Shown here: positions 1 through 11,271 of the stretch, piece after piece
Position numbering within the stretch: the first letter of the stretch is position 1
Layout: each line of letters begins with the position of its first letter
From: JAHEFT01 sp963700705
GTDB taxonomy: Bacteria; Pseudomonadota; Gammaproteobacteria; Xanthomonadales; SZUA-36
Assembly: GCA_963700705.1 (NCBI GenBank)
Contig: CAVOYQ010000007.1
Location: 62,001 to 126,000 of the forward strand
Direction of reading: 5' to 3'
DNA length: 64,000 nucleotides
The notes under the pieces: model-generated
What the model was told of the DNA's origin: nothing
The model's database searches: none
Seen by the model: only the letters and a program-made list of their open reading frames with translations
Program-made: the position numbers and the translations under genes

Positions 1-2275
1 CCAGGGCTCAAAGGCATTCTTTATATTGGCCAGGCCGGTCGCCGCCAATTCCGGGTGATGGCGCAGTATCACCGTCTTGAAATCCGTCTCGTCGATCCAG
101 CGCAGGCCTTCCGGGGTGTAGACCTCTTCGTTGTAGCAGTCGGTGTAGAAACGGTCCGCCTGCAAGCGCCGGGTGGCGTTGAGAATGAACACCTGGAACA
201 TGGTCTCCCCGAAGCCGAACGCGGTCGGACGGCGCCCCTCCGCCAGGGTTCCGACCAGCAGGTCGAGTTGCTCCACGGCTTCGTGGTCCGAGCCATAGAC
301 GCTTTTCAGTTTTCGGACCTGCTCAGGGTCATCGGTGAGATCCAGGAAGGTGCGGATCGGGTTCAGCCCGAGCTGGCGGCGAAATTCGTTGTAACGGGGA
401 ATACCGCGTTCGCGGGCCCGGACAATATCCACCGTGCCCATGTCAAAAAACGGGTTTCCGGGAATGCTCAACTCCTGCATGAACTGGGGATAGTTGTTGA
501 GCACCAGCTGCCCCGGATGTTGCTTGCCGAAAGAGAAAAGCAGGTCCGACATCGAATATCGGCGGGTTATTTTTGCCGAGCCGGCCTGCCGCGAGGCAGG
601 AAACCGTATGTGCTCGACGTCGTCAGGCGCGCTGCGCCGGCGTAGCGCCAGGGTCTCGGGAAGCAGCGAGTGGAGGCGGTAGATTTCGACAAATTCCTCG
701 GTCAGGCCGAAGCCCTGGCCGTGCTTGTTGATGGGATTGCCAACGACCCCGCCCAGTTCGGGGTTGTGAACATTGATATCCGCAACCGTTTTGCGGCCTT
801 TGCCCCGGCGCAACAGATTGGTGAGCAGGCCATACCAATTGGCCTTGAGCCCCGCGTCGAGCGCCGGATTGGGCAGGATGGCAGGCGTCCATTCGACGGT
901 GTGGATCTTGGCCATAACGGCGGCGTTGACCAGGCGCGCCACGTTGAATAACTGGTTGTCGTCCCAGCGTGGATAGGTTTCCTGCAGGTGGTCGCAAATG
1001 GCGTTGTGTTCGCGCGCAAAAAGGGTGTGCAACATCGATTGGCCGACCCACCAATTGCGGTTGAAACCGGTTTCTTCGAGGCCTTTCTGATCGAGCGGCA
1101 AGGTGCCATCTTCGTTAAGCCGGAGTTTTCCTCCGACAAAGCTTCGCAACCGGTCCTGGGTTTCCTGGTCGCTGCCGTAAATTTGCGATCCGTCCCACCA
1201 GTGGGTGACTTCGTTGATCGCCGACTGTGCTGCCGGTTCTCCTTCGGGTAAACGTGTCGGGTCGGCCTGGGTCTTGCCGATCCGCATCTTTTCCTGCCGG
1301 TAACGTTTGCGGGCTGGATCATCCTCGGCAAGCGGCACTTCAATGACGTCGTCGAAATAGATTTCACCATGATTGATCCAGTCGCTGTTCATGAACTGGA
1401 TCCAGCAGGCTGCCAGCATATTCAGAAAGGGCACCTCTTTCATGGGGCCGTCACGGGTGAAAAGCGTCCGGCTGATTTCGCGCGGGTTGGGCGTGAGCAG
1501 CTTTTCGCCGGTTTCCGGCTGAATGTCCGCCATTTTGACATTTCGCAGGAATCGGGTGCCTGCAGCCCCTTCCTTGGGGTCGGCCAGGTTATTCCAGGAG
1601 CCGTCGGCGGTCCGGAAGTGTGTTACCCCCGGCGGCGGTTCCAGGGCGCCCGGTTTTTGAAACCCGGTCAGATTGCCATCTTTCGGATAGCTGGTTTCAA
1701 GGTTGTGTTCGTTGAGCTTATCCCGCATGTGAGCGAGCGTGAGGATTCCCAGCAGCTTGGGCCGGTGATACCAGTTGGTCCAGACGGCATCGCGATAGCC
1801 AAACCAGCCAATGGCCCGGGTGGCTCCATTAAAAAACTTTGTGCCCACCACGCCCAGCGCGTTACCCAGTGCCAGTTGTATTACCCGGTGAAGATCTGCT
1901 GGCGGTGCCGAAGTGGGTTTGTGGCTCCGGCAACCGATCGACCTTCGGAGGGGCCAGCAGCTGGTCGCGTTCGAAGTAGTGCAACTCCGGGACAAACTCG
2001 TGGACATTGGCATTGGCATTGGCTTGAGCCAATGCCAGCATGTCCTGGTAATCAGCGTTGCCAGGATCGCCTTCCACGGCGGCGGCGTATTGCTCAGATG
2101 CAAGTGCGTACTGTTGTTGCTGGAAATAGGCCAGGCCCAGCAGGGCGTGAGTTTCAGTTCCGGGAGAGGTTTTCAGTTCAGCTTCGAGCAACCCGATCGC
2201 TGTTGCGTAGTCACGCTGGTTGAGTGCTGCCTGAGCCTCGGCGGCGCCTGCAGATGCGGATGGGGTCTCTGCCAT
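1..2275 (-). CDS. TPR-animal haem peroxidase (frameshifted, C-terminus off window)
   Basis: The minus strand reads from ATG 2275 to the left edge without a final stop, so the C-terminus is missing. Residues 1 to about 110 look like TPR-type helical repeats (ALNQRDYATAIGLLEAEL, ALLGLAYFQQQQYALASEQY). The rest is an animal haem peroxidase domain (PF03098-type, the superfamily of cyclooxygenases, alpha-dioxygenases and linoleate diol synthases): WWDGSQIYGSDQ, LHTLFAREHNAICD (REHN at 1003-1014) and FGKQHPGQLVLNNYP, probably with the proximal haem histidine. The TPR frame stops at 1862 while the peroxidase frame is +1, so one base appears inserted at about 1870-1930. The join would run from PKVDRLPEPQTHF into PADLHRVIQLALG. 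Two overlapping genes are possible, but no good second start or ribosome site was seen. It is the last gene of the minus-strand run that begins at 8117. The substrate is unknown; fatty-acid oxygenation is inferred from the family. Confidence 0.8.
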
Positions 2276-2358
2276 GATCTAGCGGCCCTTAACTCAAAGA
2301 TGTCCAGACTATCTTGTAAGCCGTGCACGGTCAATTAACGTGTCTGGCGGTTATTCAG

Positions 2359-3370
2359 TCACCATTCCCAGTCCTCAGGCTCGGTTCTGGGCTGCCGGTT
2401 GTGCGCATGGCGGAGCGTCGAGATGGTCTCGTAAATCACTTTGCGCGCACGGTTGATGCCCCCCAGCGGACGATGCTCAGGCAAGGCGTGCCAGGGTGTG
2501 AACGACAGGTTTTCCCCGAAGGCGGCAATCCGGCCGCTGTCGCAGTCCTGTTGCAGAATCCGGATGGTAGCGACTTTGCGGAATGGCGACACGGACTCCG
2601 GCCATTCGACCCGGGGATCTTCTAATCGGCATCGTTTCCGCGTCGGTTTGCAGTTGTACCGAAAAATCAAAAACAGCTTCGCCATTGCTCAATTGGCTGG
2701 CGATGGCCAGGCGCAGAAAGTCGTCCGAGGGCGCATCGGGAATTCTGTCGGGCTCGATGAACAATGGTGTGGCTGAATATTTGACGGCATGGGTACCGAA
2801 CAGGTAGGGGGTCGTGCTGAAATACCGGATCTGCAACGGATTTGCGAATTTTTTCATCGTCCTGGCCAGGATCCAGACCACGCGCGGATTGGTGATAAAA
2901 AAACGCAGCTTCGCCCAGGCGTTGCCCAGGATCGCCGCGGCAACCTGGTCAAATTTTCGGACGTCTCCCGCGGGAAATACCGGGCAGCTGATCAGGATAA
3001 AATCCTGGGTTTGTTCGTGTTCTTCAGCTTTCAGGAGTTTCTCGCCGGGCACATTCATCAGCTTGATGGCCATGCCCCGTATGTCCCTGGCTTTATCCGG
3101 TTTGATACTGCCGTCCGAGTTGGAAAAACGGATCAGTGCCTTGTACGTCGCCGGTTCCCTGAATACGCCGATACGAAACATCTCCGGCAAATTGGGTTCG
3201 ACAATAAATTCCGCTTTGACCAGGCAGTGCATCTTGACGTGAACATCGCGGCGCATCATGCCGCCCGCGGCATCATCGACGATCTTCTGGCTGAGCCGTT
3301 TGCGCAGGGACTCAATGTGTTGCACTTCGTCCGGCGGAATGGTTTCTTCAGCTAAAGAGAGCTTTGGCAT
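2359..3370 (-). CDS. Catalase-like haem protein (frameshifted)
   Basis: This is a small catalase-superfamily protein of about 336 residues after correction, shorter than true catalases (about 480 or more). The N-terminal block MHCLVKAEFIVEPNLP, then IRFSNSDGS and ARDIRGMAIKLMNVPGEKLL, is the usual pattern of the catalase-like family that includes coral allene oxide synthase and fatty-acid hydroperoxide-acting enzymes. RYFSTTPYLFG is the likely region of the proximal tyrosine. The main frame breaks at about 2623, where one extra base changes PIEDPRVEWPESV into an out-of-frame tail. Downstream of the break the frame continues to a clean end EPEDWEW at 2359. Start ATG 3370 has AGGA about 9 bases upstream. 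It lies 23 bases after the cyclase gene and 83 bases before the haem peroxidase gene, so co-transcription is likely. Whether it acts on H2O2 or on lipid hydroperoxides cannot be told from sequence. Confidence 0.85.
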
Positions 3371-3393
3371 GGTTGTGAATCCTCATGAGTCGG

Positions 3394-6300
3394 TCATACA
3401 CGCGCTGCGCCGGTTTCGCTTTTACCACTCCGCAAACGCTCAAGTTGATCGCTGGCCAGCACAAGCTCATGTTCCGCGTGTACCGCGCGGAGCGCTGAAA
3501 CCGCTTTCTCGTAGTCGCGGACCGCCTGATCCGGGTTTTCTGACCGCCGCTGCCTGGCCTGCGCGAGGCAGTGCAGTGCGAACGCATGGAATGCGTTCGC
3601 ACCGTGCTGCTGGAATACCGCCGCGGCCTGCTCGAGCATACGGATATCGCCGGTCCGGTTTCCTTGCTCCATCAAGGTGCGCGCGCGTTCCAGCGGAAAC
3701 CCGGCTTGTTCGGCAGCCTCAAGACTCTCTTCCCAGTGCCGGCTGGCGGCACCTGGTTTTCCATCAAGCCAGCAAGCGGTGCCATAAAGCCGTAACGCCT
3801 GGGGTAACCAGAACGTTTGCACACGCGCGCAGCGTAATGCTTTGCGACAGGCGATTCGCGCCTCGTGCACGGCAGCTTTGCGGCGGACGCCCTCCGACTG
3901 CCCGGCAATCGCCAATTTCACCGTGGCGGCACCGGTCAACGGTTCAACCTGGTCGAAGGGCCTGCTCAATTTGGCGGATTTCATGGCGCTTAACGCATCA
4001 TCCATTATGACAACAGCGTCTTCAGTCCGCCCCTGGTAAACAAGGCACTTGCCCAGCAATGAACTCAGGTACAGGAAATTATCCCAGGCGTGGATTTTAC
4101 CCGCTAATTTCACGCCCTGACGCATATGCGTAATCGCCTCGTCCAGGGGGCCGGTCTCAAGCTCCGCGTAGGCCCGGACCTGGGATCCCCAGCTCGTCAG
4201 CTGAGGGTCAGCGGCGTCCTGGCCGGCACGCTCAAGATCGGCAGCCAGGGTCATTGTCCCGGCCAGGTCACCCCGACGGCAGGTGATAAAGGAGAGCATC
4301 AATATCGCTCCACCCCAACGGCGAATATCCCCGGAATCGCGGTATCCGATCGCGCCGCTGCGCAAACGGGATGCAGAATCGTCCCACCGGCCGTCGTAAA
4401 AATCCAGGAAGCCCAATGCAAACCGGGCAAACGAAATGGCCGAGGGGTTGCCGGTCCGGTTCGCCAGCAGTTCCGCCTTCAAGTGGTACTTGCGGGAAAT
4501 CCTGCGCAAATCATAGGTCATGAAGCCGAAGCCCAGGCTGCTCAGGCCCCTGGCCTCGGCCACGGTATGGCTGCTCAATTCTCCCGCCTTCAGTTCAAGC
4601 AGGCAGTCGAACAGCATGCGTTCCTTGTCCAGAAAATAATCCACCCAGGCCATGGCGTGAGAAATGGTCGATATCTCTTTGGCTGATTCAAGATCCACGC
4701 TGGGTTTAACGGGGATACCCAGTCGTTCACGGACAAGCCCCGCCAGGTGCGCGGCAAAAATTCTCACGGTGGCCAGACGAAGCCGGGTGCGTGAGGTGGG
4801 GTAGCGCCATCCCAGTTGTAACAAGGCGCGTCGAAAATGCTCGAGCGCCTCTTCATAATGGCCGGTTGCATGCAGCGCCGCGCCGATCTTTCTCGCCAGC
4901 GACGCACGCTGCAGCGGATTCAGCTTGTCCCCGAATGCCTGTATGTACGCGGACTCCGCCTGTCGGAAGTGTTCAAGGGCTTCGCTGTCACCAGCCATGC
5001 GTCCGGCCTGGTCGCCGGCTTTGAACAGGTATTCCTGTGCCTTGTCCCATTCTTCCGCGCGCGTGTAGTGGTGTGCGAGCAGACTTGTAAACTCATCCAG
5101 GCGATCTGCAAAAAGATTCTCGATGGCCTGTGCAATACGGCGGTGAATCGCACGCCGGGAGTCGGCGAGGATGCTTCCGTAGACCGCTTCCTGAACCAAT
5201 GCGTGGTTGAAAATGTATTCGATTTCCGGGATCTGGTTTCTCATCCGGACCAGTTCCGCCTGCTCCAGTACAGTGAGACTGTCTTCCAGCCGGGTTTCCG
5301 CTTCGCCGATCGCGCTCAGCACCCGTTCCAGGAAGTGCCGGCCAATGACCGAGGCGAGTTTCAGAACTTGTTTGACCTCGTCTTCCAGGCGATCAATGCG
5401 GGCGAGCAACAGGGCCTGGATTGTGTTGGGTATGACAAATTTGTCCACGTCCTGGCCCAGCCGCCACCCGCGACCCCTCGCTCCGGGCACCAGTACCTGC
5501 TCGCTCACCAGTGAGCGGATAACCTCCTCCAAATAAAACGGATTACCTTCTGTCCTTTGCAGGATCTGTTCACGAAGCTTATCCGGGAGTTGCAGGTCGC
5601 CCACCAGGTTGGCCAGCATTAAAGCACTCTGTTCAGCCGTCAGCGGTTCAAGCAGGATTTCCTGGAACCGCATTTCCGGGTGCTCCCCCGCGGATCGAAG
5701 AATACTCAACCTGGCCTCTTCGGGATCGGGACGTGACGTATAAAATACAAAAAGCGCCGTCGTTTGCGTCAGCGGCAGCAGATGCTCAGCAAGTCCCACC
5801 GAGGATTGATCCGCCCAATGCCAGTCTTCCAGCATCAATACGACCGGCTGTCGCTGCGACAGGCGCTCGAACAATTGCCTGGTGCAAGTGAAAACCTGTC
5901 GGCGCAGACCCTGGCCGTCCAGATACTTCACGCGTTCTTCCAGTTCCGGGGACAAACGCAGCGCAAGCACCGTGGCCAGGTAGGGCAGAACCTCCCGGGT
6001 TCGCTCTGCAAACAGCGGAATCAGGCCCTGTTCCAGTCTGCGCAGACTATCCGATTCTGCATCGTCCTCCTGGATTTCAAACAGGTTCTTGAAAATATCA
6101 ATAAACGGCCAGTAGCTCAAAGTGCGGCCAAATGAAACAGCCCGTCCCTCCAGCCACAGCAGGTTTCCTGAATCCAGTCGATTTCTGATTTCGGCCACCA
6201 GGCGGGACTTGCCCGACCCCGGTTCGGCCGTGAGCATTTGCACACTGCCTTTGCCCTGACGTAACTCGGCCAGCCTGTTCTCCAGCAAGGCCAGTTCCTG

Positions 6301-7129
6301 GTCGCGGCCTACCAGCGGCGAAGTGATGCCAGGACCCCTGGCCGGAGACGCGCCGTCGTCGCGGGACCGTGCTCTGAGCAGGTCGATAGACTTCTACCGG
6401 CTCTTCCATCCCCTTGAGCGAACGTTCACCCAGCGACTTGAATTCAAAGTGGGCTTCCGCCGCCGTGTGGACGCTCTCACTGACACAGATCTGTCCCGGC
6501 TTCGCCAGGCCTTCCAGGCGTGCCGCGATGTTGGTTGTGTCACCTACGGCGGTATAGTCCATTCGCAGGTTATCACCGATCTTTCCCACCACAACCGAGC
6601 CCGTGTTGATGCCCATCCGCAGACTCACAGCGGCCAGGTTCTCAGCCGCGCGGAGCTTCTCCCGGACAGCGAGAGCAGAAAGCAATGCACGACGGACATG
6701 GTCTTCATGTGCAACAGGCGCGCCGAAAAGCGCCATGAAACCATCGCCCAGGAACTGATTGATGGTGCCCTCATAATGGTGGATTTCGGCGGCTGCCATT
6801 TCGAAGAACCCGTTGAGCAGGTCGTGCATGGCTTCCGGACCGACTCTATGTGCAAGCCCGGTGGAATTTGCGATATCGCAAAAAAGCACCGTGACCTGTT
6901 TAACCTCGCCCTCGAGAGCAAACCGGGATTTGAAAGCCTCCTGCCGCAGGTGGGCTGGAGTATAGGACTTCGAACGGTCCTGCAAGGTTGCGCCGCAGTC
7001 ATCACAAAACCTGCTGTCCGGAGGGTTGCTGTTACCGCACTGTGGACACTTGCTCAGCAGCGGTTGACCGCATCCGCTACAGAAACGGGCATCCGCGCGA
7101 TTCTGGTGCTGGCATGAGCGACACTGCAT
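3394..7129 (-). CDS. Class III adenylate/guanylate cyclase with AAA ATPase and TPR region (frameshifted)
   Basis: A large signalling protein of about 1,244 residues after correction. From the N-terminus: two zinc ribbons (CRSCQHQ...FCSGCG, CPQCGNS...FCDDCG), a class III nucleotidyl cyclase domain (VTVLFCDIANSTG and FLGDGFMALFG supply the metal aspartates; DYTAVGDTTNIAARLE), an AAA/STAND-type ATPase (P-loop AEPGSGKSRL) and a long alpha-helical TPR-like C-terminus. The substrate-recognition lysine seen in many cyclases is Q here (NQFLGDG), which is common in this multidomain class. The cyclase frame and the ATPase frame differ by +1 near 6370-6390, just after VEVYRP; one extra base is the simplest cause. 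ATG 7129 is chosen because GAGAGGA lies 6-12 bases upstream and the zinc ribbon begins directly after it. It sits 52 bases after the hydrolase gene and 23 before the catalase-like gene. It probably makes cyclic nucleotide under control of the ATPase/TPR part; the signal is unknown. Confidence 0.9.
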
Positions 7130-7181
7130 CGAGTCCTCTCGATCTCTCTGATCAGGAAAACCGCAGTATGCCTTATTCCCG

Positions 7182-8117
7182 TTACAGGCTGCATCCGGGA
7201 ATGATTGATTTTGCCCGATCCTTTTCGGCCTGTGAGCCCGTTGCCAGCCAGTCGACAAGGATCCGGTTCACTGTTTCAGGTTGCTCCTGGTGAAGGAAGT
7301 GACCGGCGTTTTCAACGCGTTCGATCCGGAGCCCTCCGGGAAAATCAGCTGGGTGCATGATGAGTTCGTGCAGGCGCGTGTCCATGCAGCCGTCGAGCGC
7401 CCCGGTGAGCGCCAGGGTAGGCACGGTAATCTGCGATTCCAGCAGCCGTAACGTCTGTTTCGCAGCGGCAGACCGGTGCGTGAACAGGGTGCGGTAGTAC
7501 CCTAGCGCGGCCGCAATGACATCGGGCTGTGCGAGGGTCATTTTTACGCTCGCGAGCTGATCGGCTGGAAGATTCCAGCCGGGCGACCAGTCACGCCAGA
7601 GCTTTTCGATCAGCGCCCAGTCCCTCGCCTCGACCAACCTGTCGGCGATTCCGCGTAGCTGGAAGAAGAATATGTACCAGGACTTGCACAGCTGGCTGGG
7701 CAGCTTCCGGATGCCCTCCCATTGCAGCCGCGAAGGGTGCGGCATGGCCAGCGTCGTGAGTGAAAGCAGCCGATCGGGAGCCAGCGCGGCGGCGGCATAG
7801 CCGATGACGGCGCCCCAGTCGTGCCCGACCAGGTGCACACTGTCCTGGCCGAGATCATCGATCCAGCCCACTACGTCCTCTGCCATGCGCACGATGTGGT
7901 AATCCCGGTCGGACGGTTGCGACGAGGGCTCATAACCACGCAGGACCGGCGCCACTGCCCGGAACCCGGCGCCGGCCAGCGCCGGGAGTTGCCGGTGAAA
8001 GGAGCGATGATTATCGGGAAATCCGTGCAGGCACAGCACCACCGGCCCGTCGCCCTGGCTGTGGGCAGAGAAATGCAGCCCGCTCGCGCGGAGTGAAGTC
8101 CTGTCAGCCGCTTTCAT
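7182..8117 (-). CDS. Alpha/beta hydrolase, epoxide hydrolase type
   Basis: A 311-residue cytosolic alpha/beta hydrolase. The oxyanion motif HGFPD lies at about residues 31-35. The nucleophile elbow is VGHDWGA with aspartate at about position 100. An aspartate nucleophile, rather than serine, marks the epoxide hydrolase/haloalkane dehalogenase group, and HGFPD favours epoxide hydrolase. The acid is probably in the LDGCMD segment and the base is the histidine of NAGHFLHQEQPE near the C-terminus. It is the first gene of the minus-strand run hydrolase-cyclase-catalase-like-peroxidase and is separated from the cyclase by only 52 bases. With two lipid-hydroperoxide/oxygenase-type families downstream, a fatty-acid epoxide is a reasonable guess for the substrate, but this is inference. 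The gene has no frame break. Confidence 0.85.
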   Translation of the reverse strand: MKAADRTSLRASGLHFSAHSQGDGPVVLCLHGFPDNHRSFHRQLPALAGAGFRAVAPVLRGYEPSSQPSDRDYHIVRMAEDVVGWIDDLGQDSVHLVGHDWGAVIGYAAAALAPDRLLSLTTLAMPHPSRLQWEGIRKLPSQLCKSWYIFFFQLRGIADRLVEARDWALIEKLWRDWSPGWNLPADQLASVKMTLAQPDVIAAALGYYRTLFTHRSAAAKQTLRLLESQITVPTLALTGALDGCMDTRLHELIMHPADFPGGLRIERVENAGHFLHQEQPETVNRILVDWLATGSQAEKDRAKSIIPGCSL

Positions 8118-8502
8118 CCGTGGCGGTCAGGCGAATGAGCGGGGGATATCCGGCGTTGCCGGGTGTTGCCGCCATGGCAGGGGTTTCGATTTCGTCAGGG
8201 GGGATCATTTCGTGCAGTATCCGATACACCTCCGCTCAAGTCCATGCCCGGCCTGAAAATGTACGCGTTAGCCCTGGACAATTGCCGGCGGGCCTGGACC
8301 CGGGCAATCGGTATTCGCATAACATCGTTTTTTAGCGGCTTCGAACATCGATGCAAATCGATCAGCAGTCGCCGGCCGCTTCCGCTAAAGTAATGAGTAT
8401 CAGCATCGTCCTGATAACCGCAGGTCCGCCCGGCGGATGAACTGTTATCTCAGACCGATAACGCAAGGAAGCTCGTCAATCGCGCCAGGAGAAACCAGAA
8501 AA
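8118..8502. other. Intergenic region between divergent genes
   Basis: About 385 bases separate the divergent hydrolase operon and the polytopic patatin gene. Short open frames here are not convincing. The region must hold the promoters of both units, but I see no clear -35/-10 pair. A short AT-richer stretch lies around 8330-8400. AGGAG at about 8486-8491 is the ribosome-binding site of the patatin gene. Confidence 0.4.
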
Positions 8503-11093
8503 ATGAAAAACCGGGATGAATTTCTCAACAAGGTTTTTCCGGAAGAGTTGAAGGAGATCGCGCAACGCCGGAAAAATGCAAAGCTGGATAAAGGTGATCT
8601 CAGCGCTCCGCCGTCCACTGACAACCTGCTGGCCGGACTGGCTCTTTCGGGCGGTGGAATCCGCTCTGCAACCTTCAGCCTGGGGGTTATCCAGGGACTC
8701 GCCAAACATGGCATGCTCCGTCACGTTGATTATCTTTCCACCGTGTCAGGCGGGGGGTACACCGGCGCCTGCCTGAGTGCATTACTGAACGATCCCAAGC
8801 ATTCGCCCGAATGGGATCGTTTCCCGCTCCGCGATACGCAAGGCTCCGCCGAGCCACCGGCAATGACGCACTTGCGGAACTGCAGTAATTACCTCACTCC
8901 GGCAGGTCTGCTGACCAGGCTTCGCCTGCCCAACCTGTTTCTGCGTGGCATCGTTCTGAACCTGTTCGTTTTTTTGCCTTACATCATGGCAGCGGTTTTC
9001 CTGACTGAACTGGCTTACGAGAAGGGACCACTCTGGGCTTATCTTCCCAGGCTGGTGGTGCCCCTGCTCCTGTTGTTCGTGATCATGGCCCTGTCATTCC
9101 CCATCGTCGTTCGATTGCTCAGAAACGTATTCAACTGGGATCGAAGGAATACCTATGAGCTGTGGCTTGAGCGTACCCGTGCTGCTGATGGTGATTGTTT
9201 TGTTCATGGTGCCATTCCTGGATGTTACCCGGTTGGCCATCGAGCACAATTCACACCAGTTCCTCGAGTGGATTGTACAGGTTAGTTCTGATAAGAATAA
9301 AATGTGGAAGTGGGCATTGGGTATTTTTGCCGTTGTTGCGATGTTCATGCTGGCAGGTAAAGCGTCCGAAAACGTAAACCGAATTCGCGGGAAAATACTT
9401 TTGTGGCTGGTGGGTTTACTCGGCCCGGCGCTTATTTATGCGATATACCTGGGATTGTGCCTGTGGCAAATTGACTCGCCATATCTGCCATTGGCGGCAG
9501 ACGAGCAACTCAACCGGGCGACTGAATGCGTACAGCCCTGCATGACCTTGTCCGGAGATGAAGACGAGGGCGCGCGGATTGAGTTGTTCGCTGATGAAAA
9601 CGGCACGGATTTCCAAAAAGCCGTTTTCCATCACGAAGGCTGGCCTTCGAGCATACCCGAGCTGATCGAGGGCCTTGCCGGCCGCACATTGGAATTCTCG
9701 CCGCAGGCGCGCGTTTACTGTTTGTCCCCGATTGCAGAACAATTTGCCAATCCGGAAGCCGCCCCGACCGGATGCGGGGAGCCGCGTCCGAACCTTCACT
9801 GGCGGGACGACAACAGGATCTGGGTGATTGACAACACACCGGGAGAAGACGGCAACTGCAGTCATTACTCAGAATGGCAGAAGTTACCAACGGAAAAAGA
9901 CCGCAAAGACTGTACTTATTTCAGCCGCTGGTCGCCCATCGGTTTGCGCATTGAAGGGTGCTCAGCTGCACCTGTTCGAAGGTCAGGAAGACCTCGCCTT
10001 CGTGGCGTTCTTTATCGCATTGTTATTGATCAACCGCTGGCTGATCGACATCAATATGACCTCATTGCACGGATTTTACCGGGACCGGCTCAGCAAGGCG
10101 TTCGTGTTTCGAGTCGATGATAACGACGAAATTCACTCTGAAGACAACGTTCCTTTATCCAGCCTGAATGCGGAACAAACGTGCGCGCCTTACCACATCT
10201 TCAACGTGACGTTGAATCTCCAGGGCAGCAATGATCCGGATCTGCGCGGCCGCGGCAGTGATTTCTTTATGCTCAGCAAGAATTTCATCGGCAGCGACAG
10301 GACCGGATATACGGAAACCCGGCAGATGGAAAAGTATGACCGCCACATTGACCTCGCCACTGCCATGGCCATCTCGGGGGGGGCGGCGGCACCCAACATG
10401 GGCACGACCACCAACCGGCCACTGGTTTTTATCATGACGCTGCTGAATTTGCGTCTCGGTTACTGGCTACCCAACCCGGTTTTTATCAATCGGGAGCGCT
10501 GGCGCGACAAACTCAGGCTTGGCAATGCCAAGCCCGAGTTGATCTGGAAAGAATCACTGGGTCTGCTGGATGCGGAAGGCTTGCACATCAATATCTCTGA
10601 CGGCGGACACATTGAAAACCTGGGGGTTTATCCGCTGCTCAAGCGCAAGTGCAAATTCATCGTCGCCGTGGATGGTGAGGCTGATCCGGATACAACGTTC
10701 CAGGGCCTGGTTACCCTGATGCGATATGCCCGGATCGACATGGGAATTAACATCACGATCGACCTGGAAAAACTGCGAAAAAATAAACGGGGGTTCAGTA
10801 AAGAACACTGGTCGCTGGGAGAAATCGCCTATCCCGATGGTGAAGTCGGACAGTTGCTGTACATCAAGCTGTCGGTCACCGGTGATGAACCTGAATATAT
10901 CCGATCCTACAGATTCATCCATCCTGAATATCCGCACGAGTCTACCGCCAACCAATTTTTCGGCGAAGACCAGTTCGAGGCGTATCGCGCCCTGGGTGAA
11001 CACTGCTGTGAAGGTATGCTGGCCGGTGTGGAAGATATCGGTGGATTCGAGAGCTTGAGGGACAAGCCGCTTACAGACTCCGTTCCCGCGTGA
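8503..11093 (+). CDS. Polytopic patatin-like phospholipase (two frameshifts)
   Basis: Three overlapping frames form one protein of about 862 residues. The N-terminal part has the patatin oxyanion loop SGGGIRSATFSLG and the nucleophile segment LSTVSGGGYTGA. The catalytic aspartate lies far downstream in NISDGGHIENLGVYPLL. Between them are several hydrophobic membrane segments (for example RGIVLNLFVFLPYIMAAVFL, VPVLLMVIVLFMVPFL, GILLWLVG-like and FVAFFIALLLINRWLI), so the patatin fold is interrupted by a membrane domain. The frame moves +1 at about 9155-9190 and again at about 9957 (IGLRIEGAQLHLFEG after correction), each best explained by one extra base. Start ATG 8503 has AGGAG about 12 bases upstream; the in-frame ATG at 8437 lacks one. 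It converges with a second patatin gene at 11272. The family hydrolyses acyl esters of lipids; the substrate here is unknown. Confidence 0.85.
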
Positions 11094-11271
11094 TTCACGA
11101 TCCGGAGCCGGCCCAACTCGGGCCGATAGCCGGCCAGTTCGTCCGGCCTGCAGGTGCCTTTTGACTTTGATCTGGCCGGCGCCGGGCCATCGCAATTCCG
11201 CAGATTGACCGCCGGGACGCGAAGGAGTGCAATGGCCGCTCCCTCAAACCACCAGCCAATTGTCATTGCTC

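Noticed and set aside
702..1370. Minus-strand open frame of 222 codons inside the peroxidase region
   Set aside because: It is rich in Arg, Ser and Thr with no motif and lies one frame away from the peroxidase frame with REHN and YGSDQ.
1369..2223. Long plus-strand open frame of 284 codons
   Set aside because: It is antisense to the haem peroxidase, lacks any domain pattern, and the opposite strand carries clear peroxidase motifs.
8093..8393. Small plus-strand open frames upstream of the patatin gene
   Set aside because: No ribosome-binding site, no motif and overlap with the hydrolase 5' end.
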